This document shows, one piece after another, positions 55,357 through 64,000 of a DNA stretch of 64,000 nt. The translations under genes and the position numbers were made by a program. The notes under the pieces were generated by a model. It was not told the origin of the DNA. It was given only the letters and a program-made list of their open reading frames with translations, and searched no databases. Within the stretch, counting starts at the first letter, position 1; every line of letters begins with the position of its first letter. Source of the stretch: an uncultured Balneola sp. (GTDB taxonomy: Bacteria; Bacteroidota; Rhodothermia; Balneolales; Balneolaceae). Location of the stretch: the NCBI GenBank assembly GCA_902529115.1, contig CABZVB010000006.1, forward strand, positions 37,895 to 101,894, in the 5' to 3' direction.

Positions 55357-58300
55357 TTAGTTACTTAAGGGTACCTGCAAAGAAACAGAAAAACCTTTGT
55401 CATTGTGTATTGTAAGCATTCCATTCATTCTTTGCGCTCGCATTTTCATGTTACGTAATCCATGGCCCGTTTTTTTAGAATTATTAACAGCACTTCCATT
55501 GTCAGAAACTACCGTACTTATTATATTGTCTTGAAATTTGAGTCCTATCGATACCCGGTCACCATTAGAATATTTTACCACGTTATTCAATGCTTCTTTT
55601 ATGATGAGATAGGTATTTTCTCTTATTTCTACTGGTATTTTTTTATCCATTGGCAATGAATTAAAAGCAAATTCTATATCAAACTGCGTCATATCTAAAA
55701 TTGCTAAAGCATAATCTTGAATCCGATCAGTCAGATCACCAAAAGAATCATTCCGAGCATCAATCGACCAAACAATATCATCAAGACTACCTACAATTTT
55801 TCGACACTGACGCCCTATTTGAGATAAAGATTCTTTTAATTCTTGCTGGACAGTACCTGCTAACAAAAAATCTGATTGCAAAGCAATCTCAGTTAAACTA
55901 GCGCCTACATCATCATGTAAATCACTCGCTATTCGAACGCGCATTCGCTCCATATCAACTAGCTTTGTTATTTTCATTGTTCTCCGAATTAAGTACAATA
56001 CCCACCCAATTAAAATGACAATACTAATCCAAAACCACACGCTTTGATAGTACGGAGGGTTAACCTTAAACCGAATCTGAGCTAATTCTTCACTTATTAG
56101 CCCATTTGAATTTACCGCTTGCACTTGGAATATATAATCTCCAGATGAGAGGCTAGGATATCGAAGTGAGGTGTTTTTTGTTTGCTGCCACTGCTCTTCT
56201 AAGCCTAATAACCTATAACGGTAGTACAACTGATCTGGGGCTGTATAATTAAGTCCTATAAATCCTACTTCGAAAAAATTCTGATTATAATCCGTCTGTA
56301 ATTTTTTGGTATCTAAAGGATCCACGTTGAAACCAGAGAGGAGTACTTCCTCAATGTGAATCCTAGGAGGTTCTTCATTGCCTCTGTATTTTTTTGGATT
56401 AAATTTTGATAATCCTTCTACCGTACCTAACCAATATTGACCTTGTAAATCTTTATAAAATGCCCCTAGATTCATTTCATCACTAATTAAACCCTCTTCC
56501 TGGGTGATGGCTTTAAAAATATTTCCTTCTAGATTATACTGAATCAGGCCACCATTTGTTCCTATCCATAATAAGTTAGGTTTCTGAGGATCCTCATAAA
56601 GAAAATAGCAAACTCGACTAGGTAATCCATCCTTTTCGGTTATTGCAACTAGTTCATTACGACTGATCCGGGCTAATCCTCCAAATGTGTGCACCCAGAT
56701 GCTTCCCTGACTGTCTTCAATAACCCCCATAACCGATAAATTGGGCATACCTTCTGCTAGCCCCCAAGTGCGAAATCTTCCGTCCTGTTGCATTTCAACC
56801 ACACCAGAGTAGGTAGCCACCCATATTGTACCTTTCTCATCTTCTATGCTTTTTAATACGGTATTTGATGGCCAAGACGGGATTTGGGTGCTGTATTGGG
56901 TTATTATCCAGGTCTCTGGGATATAGAGATCAGTGTAATCTACTTTTATAAGGCCGTGATCGTAAGTGCTTACCCACATAGTAGACGAATTACTCCATCT
57001 GATATGTCTTATCTTTCGATATGGAAAGTAGCGTTCAGCGATGGTTTCAACTCTATTATTTTTAACATAACTCAATACATCTCTCATTCCTATCCAAGTA
57101 GTACCGTAAGGATCTTTATTTAGATGGTACACTCGCTGATCTGCTAAACCTTCTAACTGTGGCCACTTGGAGGGGCTTAATTCTTGTGGTACTTTGCTTG
57201 ATGTAATGAAATCGTCATATTCTCTGGATAATATCTGAACTCCCCCTCCATAGCTTCCTATCCAAAGGTCCCCATTTTCCTGTTCAATGAAACTAGTAAC
57301 TAAATTATTACTAAGGGTATTCGAGAGATCATAATTAACCACATATTCACCTAGAAAAACATTGGCTCCTCCTCCATAAGTCCCAATCCATAGTATTCCT
57401 TCCTTGTCAAAATATAGATTGTTTATCAGGGTATTAGACAAACCATCCTGGCTCCCATATCGTATTAACCCATCCTCTCCTTGGTGTAATAAACCATCCT
57501 CGGTTCCCATCCAAAGGGTACCATCTTGGTCTAGTGCCAAAGATTGAATTCTAGAATCTAGATTTGGAGTATTAAGTTTATGAAATGTAAGTTTCCCTTC
57601 TTTATAGCTATACAAACCATCTCGCGATCCAATCCAGACAACGTTATTATTGGTATCTAATATGGCATCTCTAAAACGAGTCTCTTCGCTAATCACCGTA
57701 ATATCAAACGATGTAGAATCAGAAAAAATTTTGGGTTCCAATTCGTAGATACCGGTTCGTGAAACTAGTAAATAAGATGTATCAGTCTCAATTATTTTTC
57801 GGACAGGCCCATTGAATGTTAGAATAGATGGACTGAGATGTATAGGTGGTTTAGTAGATTTTGGGGAATAAAGATAGATGCCTTGCTCTTCAGTGCCTAA
57901 CCACAATCGGTTTTGGGAATCTTCAAATAAACTAATTATTGTGTTAGCGGATACTTCTGATACATAATGTATGGAATCTTTTGTTGGAGAATACCAATGA
58001 AGACCCTGTGAAGTCCCTATCCAAATCTTATCATCAACGCCCCGATATAAAATATTAATTTGGGTGCTTTTTAAGCCGTCTTCTTGTAAATAAATCGTGA
58101 AATCATGACCATCGAATCGATTTAATCCGAAACCAGTGCCCATCCATATATAGCCTTTTTCGTCTTGGATTAGTGTATTTACGACCGACTCACTTAACCC
58201 TTGAACAATGGAATAATTCCGAAATGCATACTCCTGAGCAGAAATCACATCTACATAACTTAGAAGTAACACTATGCTCAATTTACCCAAGAAAAAAATA

Positions 58301-58377
58301 GTTTGATTTATTCTCAAAATTAGAGTTCGAGGTTGTTTTTTGGCCTCATTAGAAAGGATTTCTTTTTTATAGTTCAT
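55357..58377 (-). CDS. sensor histidine kinase with ligand-binding propeller (Reg_prop/Y_Y_Y)
   Basis: A 1006-residue membrane kinase. After a signal-type segment (LSIVLLLSYVDVISAQ) come many Reg_prop beta-propeller repeats with the W-x-G pattern (GYIWMGTGFGLNRFDG, GTLWMGTEDGLL, GILWIGTYGGGANVF, GDLWIGSYGGGV). A Y_Y_Y-type Ig domain follows at about residues 690-770 (FIGLNYTAPDQLYYRYRLLGLEEQW), then one transmembrane helix (about 775-797), a HisKA_3 domain with His821 (ASDLHDDVGASLTEIA), and an ATPase domain (KEALNNVVKYS; SDNGSA; GHGLRNM). It differs from hybrid SusCD kinases by having no fused receiver. The ligand is unknown. Confidence 0.96.
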   Translation of the reverse strand: MNYKKEILSNEAKKQPRTLILRINQTIFFLGKLSIVLLLSYVDVISAQEYAFRNYSIVQGLSESVVNTLIQDEKGYIWMGTGFGLNRFDGHDFTIYLQEDGLKSTQINILYRGVDDKIWIGTSQGLHWYSPTKDSIHYVSEVSANTIISLFEDSQNRLWLGTEEQGIYLYSPKSTKPPIHLSPSILTFNGPVRKIIETDTSYLLVSRTGIYELEPKIFSDSTSFDITVISEETRFRDAILDTNNNVVWIGSRDGLYSYKEGKLTFHKLNTPNLDSRIQSLALDQDGTLWMGTEDGLLHQGEDGLIRYGSQDGLSNTLINNLYFDKEGILWIGTYGGGANVFLGEYVVNYDLSNTLSNNLVTSFIEQENGDLWIGSYGGGVQILSREYDDFITSSKVPQELSPSKWPQLEGLADQRVYHLNKDPYGTTWIGMRDVLSYVKNNRVETIAERYFPYRKIRHIRWSNSSTMWVSTYDHGLIKVDYTDLYIPETWIITQYSTQIPSWPSNTVLKSIEDEKGTIWVATYSGVVEMQQDGRFRTWGLAEGMPNLSVMGVIEDSQGSIWVHTFGGLARISRNELVAITEKDGLPSRVCYFLYEDPQKPNLLWIGTNGGLIQYNLEGNIFKAITQEEGLISDEMNLGAFYKDLQGQYWLGTVEGLSKFNPKKYRGNEEPPRIHIEEVLLSGFNVDPLDTKKLQTDYNQNFFEVGFIGLNYTAPDQLYYRYRLLGLEEQWQQTKNTSLRYPSLSSGDYIFQVQAVNSNGLISEELAQIRFKVNPPYYQSVWFWISIVILIGWVLYLIRRTMKITKLVDMERMRVRIASDLHDDVGASLTEIALQSDFLLAGTVQQELKESLSQIGRQCRKIVGSLDDIVWSIDARNDSFGDLTDRIQDYALAILDMTQFDIEFAFNSLPMDKKIPVEIRENTYLIIKEALNNVVKYSNGDRVSIGLKFQDNIISTVVSDNGSAVNNSKKTGHGLRNMKMRAQRMNGMLTIHNDKGFSVSLQVPLSN

Positions 58378-58385
58378 ATTATAAT

Positions 58386-58401
58386 ATACTAAGCTTAGTA
58401 T
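58386..58401. promoter_or_regulatory. 16-bp perfect palindrome between the kinase and GNAT genes
   Basis: Arms ATACTAAG / CTTAGTAT with no spacer, 8 bp upstream of the kinase ATG and 48 bp before the divergent gene. It is a candidate binding site for the LuxR-type regulator encoded next to the kinase. Chance occurrence in AT-rich DNA is possible but unlikely at this length. Confidence 0.45.
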
Positions 58402-58449
58402 TATTTAGATGCTATATGGCTATCTTCTATTGGAATTAATACAAAAAAT

Positions 58450-59595
58450 ATGAGTACTTCAGCACTTTCTATTGATCTTCGTGACTACGACAAGGAGATC
58501 AAAGAATTTTTGGGCGCCGTACTTATAGGTAGCCCTGGTGGTATTCAATATCGAGTACATAGGCAAAAAAATACGAACCATAGAGATGAAAATGTACATT
58601 ATCTATGTTTGTCTAAAAATTTAAAACTTATAGGTGTGGTAGGACTTGTAGAGAGAATCGATATAACTGGCAAGAAGTGGCTCTATATAAGGTATCTACA
58701 TATTAAAGGAACCCAATATTATAACAGGCATAACAAAAATACCGAGCTTGGATGGGATACATTTGCCAGTTATGTTCAACATAACCCTCGCGGTAGTGAT
58801 GGAAGTCGTGACCAGCGCAGGTCCTTACTTCAACAGTTACTTCTTGAGCATTTAGAAGAATATGCACAAAGCATAAATGCCTCGCGGCACCTTACAGCTT
58901 ATGCATTTGTAGAAGATAAAAATCATCAATCTGTGAGTCTTTGTAAACGATTTGGTTTTGAGAAGGTTCAAGAGATTCAAACATTATTATTCCACCGTTT
59001 TAACCCATCATTTCACACCCAAATATGCGTAATCACACCCAAAAAAATAAATGAAATGAGGGATACATTAGAACGATTCTACAAGGTTTATGACGCCTAT
59101 CACACCGAGGGGCTTAGCGAACAGGGATATTTTTTGGGATACAGGGTGAATGGAAAATGGGTAGCTATAGCACGAATAATGAGGCACTGGTGGGATATTG
59201 AAAGCCTTCCAGAATATTATTCGTTTTTACGAAAATGGCGGATTGATCGCTTACCTTATCTTCGCCGGTTGATTCCTGGACGCGTATTCCACTTTATATC
59301 AACTGACTATTTTTGGTTTAACCAGGGATATGAAAAATGTCTTGAACAAATTATGGAACATGCCATAGCCAATGAGAAGGTTCATACAGCAATGATTTGG
59401 ATATCTAAGGAAAGTCCACATAGTAAGTTGCTGCGAAAGTCTATTTCATGGGGATTATTGAGTAGGCTAGGGAATTCGGGTAGCGTTTCTTTAGTGAAAA
59501 GGGTATTTATGGATAATAGTCAAGAATCGGTAAAAAAAAGAATTGATCACAAAAAAATGCGTCCCATTTTCATAAATGCTCGAGATATGACATAG
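58450..59595 (+). CDS. GNAT-like N-acetyltransferase-fold protein
   Basis: A 381-residue cytoplasmic protein. An N-terminal region (about residues 50-180) resembles a GNAT fold, with LIGVVGLVERIDITGKKWLYIRYLHIKG, then ARG/RSLLQQLLLEHLEEYAQ and the typical VEDKNHQSVSLCKRFGFEKV motif. A second, weaker GNAT-like half follows (QGYFLGYRVNGKWVAIARIMRHWWD ... AIANEKVHTAMIWISKESPHSKLLRKSISWGL). So it may be a tandem-GNAT protein. The substrate is unknown. Divergent from the sensor kinase gene and convergent with the sigma factor. Confidence 0.62.
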   Translation: MSTSALSIDLRDYDKEIKEFLGAVLIGSPGGIQYRVHRQKNTNHRDENVHYLCLSKNLKLIGVVGLVERIDITGKKWLYIRYLHIKGTQYYNRHNKNTELGWDTFASYVQHNPRGSDGSRDQRRSLLQQLLLEHLEEYAQSINASRHLTAYAFVEDKNHQSVSLCKRFGFEKVQEIQTLLFHRFNPSFHTQICVITPKKINEMRDTLERFYKVYDAYHTEGLSEQGYFLGYRVNGKWVAIARIMRHWWDIESLPEYYSFLRKWRIDRLPYLRRLIPGRVFHFISTDYFWFNQGYEKCLEQIMEHAIANEKVHTAMIWISKESPHSKLLRKSISWGLLSRLGNSGSVSLVKRVFMDNSQESVKKRIDHKKMRPIFINARDMT

Positions 59596-59746
59596 ATTAC
59601 CTGGGCAACAAAAGTCGTATGTTTTGAACCTAATTCAACAGAGCTTGCCTCTCGAATAAATACATAATGTGGAAGAGATATCCTGTGGAGAGTTAATTAC
59701 TAGAGAACAGACAAATACTGAACTTAGATTATTACTTTGCAAATCG

Positions 59747-60673
59747 TTAGCCTAAGTATACACGCAAAGCTGCGCTTCGGTTATGATGTCGTAATTTACG
59801 AAGAGCTTTCTCTTTTATTTGACGTACTCTTTCTCTAGTAAGATCAAAACGCTCTCCAATCTCCTCTAGTGTTAAGGAGTGTTCACGTCCAATACCAAAG
59901 TAAAGCCGAATAACCTCTGCTTCTCGTTTGGTTAACTTTGAAAGAGCTCGCTCGATTTCAACTTTAAGGGACTCCCCCATAAGTTCAAAATCTGGATTTG
60001 GAATTTCTTCATTTTCAAGAACATCGAGTAATCGATTGTCTTCTCCTTGGGCAAATGGTGCGTCCATTGAGAGATGGCGTCCAGATATTTTTAAAGTATC
60101 AGCTACTTCACCTACGGTCATTTCCAAACTTTCCGCCAATTCATGAGCCGATGGTAAACGCTCGTACTCTTGCTCTAGTTTAGAAAGTTCCTTGCCTATT
60201 TTGTTGAGTGCGCCTACTCGATTAAGTGGTAAACGTACGATACGACTCTGCTCTGCCAAGGCTTGCAAAATTGACTGACGAATCCACCAAACAGCGTATG
60301 AAATAAACTTGAATCCACGAGTTTCATCAAATCTTTTAGCTGCTTTAATCAGACCTAAATTCCCTTCATTGATCAAATCGCCTAATGACAAACCTTGATT
60401 CTGATACTGTTTAGCTACAGAAACTACAAATCGTAAGTTTGCTTTTGTTAAATCTTCAAGTGCTCTTTGGCTCCCTTTTTGAATTTCTTTTGCAAGACGA
60501 ACTTCATCATCCGGGGTTATTAATTTTTCCTTACCAATTTCATGTAAATAGCGGTCGAGTGATTCAGATTCACGGGTAGAAATACCAGAACTTTTTGCCA
60601 CAATAAAATAATTTAATTCGAATTGTCCAGAAGAATTGCAGAAATCTAAAGGATTGATGAAACTCACATTCAA
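59747..60673 (-). CDS. rpoD: RNA polymerase primary sigma factor (short Bacteroidota type)
   Basis: Housekeeping sigma-70 family factor without the long N-terminal region 1.1. Region 1.2 ([16 protein letters not shown]), region 2 ([57 protein letters not shown]), region 3 ([13 protein letters not shown]), and region 4 with the -35 helix-turn-helix ([29 protein letters not shown]) are all intact. The N-terminal 24 residues from ATG 60673 look atypical for the family. GTG 60601 ([16 protein letters not shown]) aligns better and may be the true start. Confidence 0.96.
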   Translation of the reverse strand: MNVSFINPLDFCNSSGQFELNYFIVAKSSGISTRESESLDRYLHEIGKEKLITPDDEVRLAKEIQKGSQRALEDLTKANLRFVVSVAKQYQNQGLSLGDLINEGNLGLIKAAKRFDETRGFKFISYAVWWIRQSILQALAEQSRIVRLPLNRVGALNKIGKELSKLEQEYERLPSAHELAESLEMTVGEVADTLKISGRHLSMDAPFAQGEDNRLLDVLENEEIPNPDFELMGESLKVEIERALSKLTKREAEVIRLYFGIGREHSLTLEEIGERFDLTRERVRQIKEKALRKLRHHNRSAALRVYLG

Positions 60674-60765
60674 GATGCGATAACTTCAATAAGATCAATT
60701 CATTAATGATTTTACAAATTTTGTTAGTCTAAAATATACGGAAAAAATTCACTTTTATGTAGCCT

Positions 60766-60771
60766 ATTATA
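60766..60771 (-). promoter_or_regulatory. possible -10 element of the sigma-factor gene
   Basis: On the minus strand TATAAT preceded directly by TG (an extended -10-like context) lies about 93 bp before the ATG. The matching -35 is weak. It sits within the 116-bp gap after deoB. Confidence 0.3.
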
Positions 60772-60789
60772 CAGTATGGTGTTCTTTTT

Positions 60790-61947
60790 TTACAGTAAAC
60801 TTTCCGATCCAAATGTTTTTGGATAGCCTAGAAAATCCATTATGCTGACCGAAACTTGGTTAAATCCATCTCGTACCCCTAGATCTTTAATGGGTGCTTG
60901 TTCCCTATATACCAATACCGGTACGAACTCCCTTGTATGATCAGCATTTTGGATACAAGGATCATTTCCATGATCTCCGGTTATAATCAAAACATCCTCG
61001 CTGGTCAGCTCATCCATTATTGCGGGCAGAGCCGAATCAATTTCTATAAGTGCCTCTGAATACCCTACTGGATCTAGCCTATGGCCAAATAATTGATCTG
61101 TATCTATAAGGTTAATGAAAAGTAGGTCCTCTTCCTTTGCTTTCAATCTTTCTATGAGTCTTTCGATGCCTTCGGTATTCCCTTTTGTTGGATATGAATA
61201 ATCGAATCCTTCACCATTGAATAAATCTGCAACTTTACCAATAGAGGCTGTCTTATGCCCTCTTTTTTGCAGTTCTTTAAAAAGATGATTTTTAGGTGGA
61301 GCAGCAGACCAATCGTGACGTTTATGCGAAATTCGCTGAAAATTTGAAGCTTCTCCTTTGAATGGCCTTGCTATGACTCGCCCTACCTCATATTCGCCTT
61401 TCAGCAGTCTATGTCTTGACCATTCACACCACTTAAAAAGTGTTTCGATTGGGACAATATCTACGTGTGTAGCAATCTGAAATACACTATCAGCAGATGT
61501 ATAAACTATGGGTAAACCCGTAAGTATATGCTCGTTACCATAATCTGCGATGACATTAGTTCCTGAATATGGAGCATTACACAATACGTTAGCTTTACCA
61601 ATTTCTTGACAAAAAGACTGGATTAACTCCGTTGGAAAGCCATTCGGATAGGTTGGAAAAGCTTTTTCCAGCACAATTCCAGATAGTTCCCAGTGACCCG
61701 TTGTAGAGTCTTTACCGCATGATAATTCGCGCAGCTTACCATGACTGGCGATGGGAGCCGATTCGGGAGGGATACTGGCAAGTTTTACAATATTACCCAA
61801 GCCCATTTTTTGAAAATTTGGGAGCTTAAGCATAGTGATTTCACTAACATGTCCCATTGTATGAGCCGATTGGTCTCCATACTTCTCTGCGTCTTCCTGG
61901 GCCCCTACACCCCAACCATCAATCACCAATAAAACAACCCGTTTCAT
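60790..61947 (-). CDS. deoB: phosphopentomutase
   Basis: Metal-dependent enzyme interconverting ribose-1-phosphate and ribose-5-phosphate (or the deoxy forms) in nucleoside salvage. Alkaline-phosphatase-fold motifs: LLVIDGWGVGAQEDA, the catalytic Thr in GKDSTTGHWELSGI, FPTYPNGFP, NLIDTDQLFGHRLDPVGY, ITGDHGNDPCIQNADHTREFVPVLVY. 385 residues, normal length. The start overlaps the upstream stop as TAATG, so it is coupled to the GAF-like gene. Confidence 0.95.
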   Translation of the reverse strand: MKRVVLLVIDGWGVGAQEDAEKYGDQSAHTMGHVSEITMLKLPNFQKMGLGNIVKLASIPPESAPIASHGKLRELSCGKDSTTGHWELSGIVLEKAFPTYPNGFPTELIQSFCQEIGKANVLCNAPYSGTNVIADYGNEHILTGLPIVYTSADSVFQIATHVDIVPIETLFKWCEWSRHRLLKGEYEVGRVIARPFKGEASNFQRISHKRHDWSAAPPKNHLFKELQKRGHKTASIGKVADLFNGEGFDYSYPTKGNTEGIERLIERLKAKEEDLLFINLIDTDQLFGHRLDPVGYSEALIEIDSALPAIMDELTSEDVLIITGDHGNDPCIQNADHTREFVPVLVYREQAPIKDLGVRDGFNQVSVSIMDFLGYPKTFGSESLL

Positions 61948-63410
61948 TATAAGACCTTGAGGTGAGTTTGCTGGTTTTTAAGCACCTCCGCAAGCTGTTG
62001 TTTAGCTATACTCAATACTTCGTATGCATTTGAGTATCTGGTATTTAATTTTACCGCACCGAACTTATAGGAAATCATAATATTCATTCCTGAACTCAAT
62101 TTTAATCCATGAGCAACCTTGGATCGAACCTGTTCTACCCATTCTTCCAATACTGTTTCTTTATTACTTTGAAGCATAAAACTGTAAACATAGTCCGACT
62201 GAAATCCGATATAACCTTTCTGCTGAAATCGGTAGGGATTCAAAAAGCGCACGATATCACGTTGCATTTTATGAAGTTCTTCCATTCTGAAGCGGGTCCG
62301 GAATGAAGATAGATCTTCAAAAGTTACAAGCCCCATCCAAGTATGACGTTCTGGCTCGATGCGCAGGCGGTACAACTCATGCTCTACCGACTTTTCCCAA
62401 AGCTCTGTAACTAGAGCTTGATATTTTTCTGTGAAAATATCTTCATCCATGATAGATTTACGTGTATTACTTTGTAACTGCAAGGATGCAACTCGAGCTA
62501 AGTTTGCCAATTTATGCTTGGTGGATTCTTTAAAACTGAGCGGATCTTTATCGTAAGCTATAAAAGCTCCTTGCCGACGTTCATGCACTATTAATGGTAG
62601 CACATAGCTTGCACCCTCTGTCCTAGTTTCATGCGCAGAAACTAACTTTGGATTTGAGTTAAAGTGCATGTAGAATATAGGATGTCCTTTCTCTAGTGCT
62701 TCTCCTACACTGCTATTATCATCTACCCCAAGCCCAACATAAGGCGCATTTTTTGCAAATTTAGCATTAAGGGCTAGGGTCCAATTGCCCATAGCGGAAC
62801 ACAAGAAACTTACACCTCCATTTGGTATTAAGATTTGCATTTCATCCAAACATGTGGTGATCACTTCCACTTTATTCAAGCGTGAGTGTATGTTAGCCAA
62901 TGATTCCTCATACTCATCCCATTCGTTCTGTTGTTCATGCAAATCTACAACTTCAAGGTAGGTATCCAGAACATTCACCATCGCATTATTATAGGAATAG
63001 ATAGCATCAATTAAAGCCTTTTCATCCAAGTCCCGGTTTGATTCAAGGACCGTAAGCCCAACCGTTTCTCCCTTATTTATAAAGGGAATAATGAGCATAG
63101 TCTTGGCATGTACCTCACTAAAATAATGTCCCAATTTGGCTTTGGAAATATCTTCACCTATTCTCAACTTTATTAACTCATCTAGCTTCTTATAGTCATT
63201 TAGGAAATGATGGTTAAAGTTTACCCGATCTTTGAACATCACATTACTCAATCGAGTACTATGGGATTCCCATACAAATTGCTGTCTTGATTGATTGACC
63301 CAGCACATATAGGCTAATTGAGAATCAGTTGAAGCGCGCACTAAGTGCAGCAAATCTGCAATTATTTGCTTGAATTCACGTAGTGCTTTTTCTTGACGAT
63401 CTAAACTCAT
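61947..63410 (-). CDS. GAF-like protein with a degenerate C-terminal domain
   Basis: A 487-residue cytoplasmic protein of unknown function. Two GAF-like segments are suggested: about residues 30-160 (GKAKLGHYFSEVHAKTMLIIPFINKGETVGLTVLESN) and 185-320 (VGEALEKGHPIFYMHF ... ASYVLPLIVHERRQGAFIAYDKD). The last 130 residues (HTWMGLVTFEDLSSFRTRFRMEELHKMQRDIVRFL ... NTRYSNAYEVLSIAKQQL) have the secondary-structure rhythm of a GGDEF domain but lack the GGDEF motif. It could therefore be a sensor or receptor without cyclase activity. Assignment by eye. Coupled to deoB. Confidence 0.55.
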   Translation of the reverse strand: MSLDRQEKALREFKQIIADLLHLVRASTDSQLAYMCWVNQSRQQFVWESHSTRLSNVMFKDRVNFNHHFLNDYKKLDELIKLRIGEDISKAKLGHYFSEVHAKTMLIIPFINKGETVGLTVLESNRDLDEKALIDAIYSYNNAMVNVLDTYLEVVDLHEQQNEWDEYEESLANIHSRLNKVEVITTCLDEMQILIPNGGVSFLCSAMGNWTLALNAKFAKNAPYVGLGVDDNSSVGEALEKGHPIFYMHFNSNPKLVSAHETRTEGASYVLPLIVHERRQGAFIAYDKDPLSFKESTKHKLANLARVASLQLQSNTRKSIMDEDIFTEKYQALVTELWEKSVEHELYRLRIEPERHTWMGLVTFEDLSSFRTRFRMEELHKMQRDIVRFLNPYRFQQKGYIGFQSDYVYSFMLQSNKETVLEEWVEQVRSKVAHGLKLSSGMNIMISYKFGAVKLNTRYSNAYEVLSIAKQQLAEVLKNQQTHLKVL

Positions 63411-63468
63411 ATTAGGTAATTTTGCTAAAGATAGTGTCTAGAAGACTCATATTCACCTCTTTATTTGA

Positions 63469-64000
63469 CTATTGATGCTTCACCTGCGTATACAATTCTT
63501 CTGCTCTGAGTATCATACGTTCAAAGGAAGCCAATCCTTTTTGCCAGAACTCAGAATCTTGTATATCCAGACCCATACGAGCTATAAGCTGATTCGGCCA
63601 TTCAGAACCTCCTGCTTCCAATAAGGTCAAATAACGAGCCGCAAAACCCGCCGGTTTACGTTGGTACTCCTCATACAATGCTAGGACCAATAGCTCACCA
63701 AAAGCATAAGCATATACATAGCCAGGCGTATGCAAAAAATGCGGTATATAACACCACCATTGACTGTATTCAGGGGTCAACTCTACAGATGTCCCATACA
63801 GTTTTTCTTGTTCTATTTTCCAAAGTTCTGAAAAACGTTGGGTGGTAAGTTCACCCTCATTTCTGCGCGCGATATGCATGGATTCTTCGAATCGGTTCAT
63901 CGATATTTGCCGGAAAACCGTTGCTATAGTATCATCAATTTTACTCATTAATAAGGCCAGTTCTTCCATTGGATCATCCAACTGTTTTAAGAGTCGTTGG
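63469..64000 (-). CDS. M3-family oligoendopeptidase, C-terminal part
   Basis: Partial gene whose 5' end, including the HExxH zinc motif, lies beyond the window. The visible 176 residues match the C-terminus of oligoendopeptidase F-type M3 peptidases. MSKIDDTIATVFRQISMNRFE is followed by TPEYSQWWCYIPHFLHTPGYVYAYAFGELLVLALYEEY, which includes the conserved His-x-Pro-Gly-Tyr-x-Tyr substrate-binding motif, and then YLTLLEAGGSEWPNQLIARMGLDI. The frame stays open to base 64000. Probably a cytoplasmic peptide-degrading enzyme. Confidence 0.9.
   Translation of the reverse strand, partial: QRLLKQLDDPMEELALLMSKIDDTIATVFRQISMNRFEESMHIARRNEGELTTQRFSELWKIEQEKLYGTSVELTPEYSQWWCYIPHFLHTPGYVYAYAFGELLVLALYEEYQRKPAGFAARYLTLLEAGGSEWPNQLIARMGLDIQDSEFWQKGLASFERMILRAEELYTQVKHQ

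Overview
The window looks like chromosomal DNA from a low-to-mid GC member of the Bacteroidota/FCB group, most likely Balneolota or a relative. The evidence is a giant SprA-type secretion translocon gene, secreted proteins ending in the type IX secretion (T9SS) tail with the LEQNYPNPFNPTT motif, a PorV/PorQ-family protein, TonB-dependent receptors with an N-terminal carboxypeptidase-regulatory-like domain, and a short Bacteroidota-style primary sigma factor. The lineage call is inferred from protein character only. I see no rRNA, tRNA, CRISPR array, transposase or prophage gene.

Layout. 1-13.8 kb: the end of a LacI-type regulator gene, preceded by a tightly packed five-gene minus-strand operon: parvulin-type lipoprotein, TonB-dependent receptor, a very large T9SS-type secreted protein, a PorV/PorQ-like outer-membrane protein, and a multi-domain secreted lamin-tail/carbohydrate-binding-like protein. 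The last gene is split by a run of nine G/C bases. A LacI-type operator lies inside the spacer of the predicted operon promoter. 14.0-19.7 kb: ispG, two rhomboid proteases, a carotenoid-type FAD oxidoreductase, an ATP-grasp ligase and a VOC protein. 19.8-22.1 kb: rsmI-lnt on the plus strand. 22.2-29.6 kb: sprA. 29.8-32.2 kb: two LptF/LptG permeases. 32.3-33.7 kb: a DUF3467 protein and a cystathionine beta-synthase-like enzyme. 34.0-39.6 kb: a small unknown gene, then menF-menD-menH-menB for menaquinone synthesis. 39.6-41.6 kb: grpE-dnaJ. 41.8-46.3 kb: a second TonB receptor with an SGNH lipoprotein, again with a LacI-type operator upstream. 46.6-51.6 kb: two more SGNH hydrolases and a YbbA/YbbP-type ABC transporter. 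51.8-58.4 kb: a propeller-type sensor kinase, LuxR-type response regulator, Ser/Arg-rich lipoprotein and FadL-like outer-membrane protein. 58.4-64 kb: a GNAT-like protein, the primary sigma factor, phosphopentomutase, a GAF-like protein and the C-terminal part of an M3 peptidase.

How the parts fit. Envelope biology dominates: T9SS export (SprA, the PorV-like protein and two cargo-type proteins), lipopolysaccharide and lipoprotein maturation (LptF/G, Lnt) and TonB-driven uptake. The most coherent possibly undescribed unit is the operon at 0.8-13.8 kb. It combines a periplasmic folding factor, an uptake receptor, two surface proteins and a PorV-like protein under apparent LacI-type control, with a possible homopolymer on/off switch in the lamin-tail protein. 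The second TonB-receptor operon carries the same class of operator, so both may belong to one regulon.
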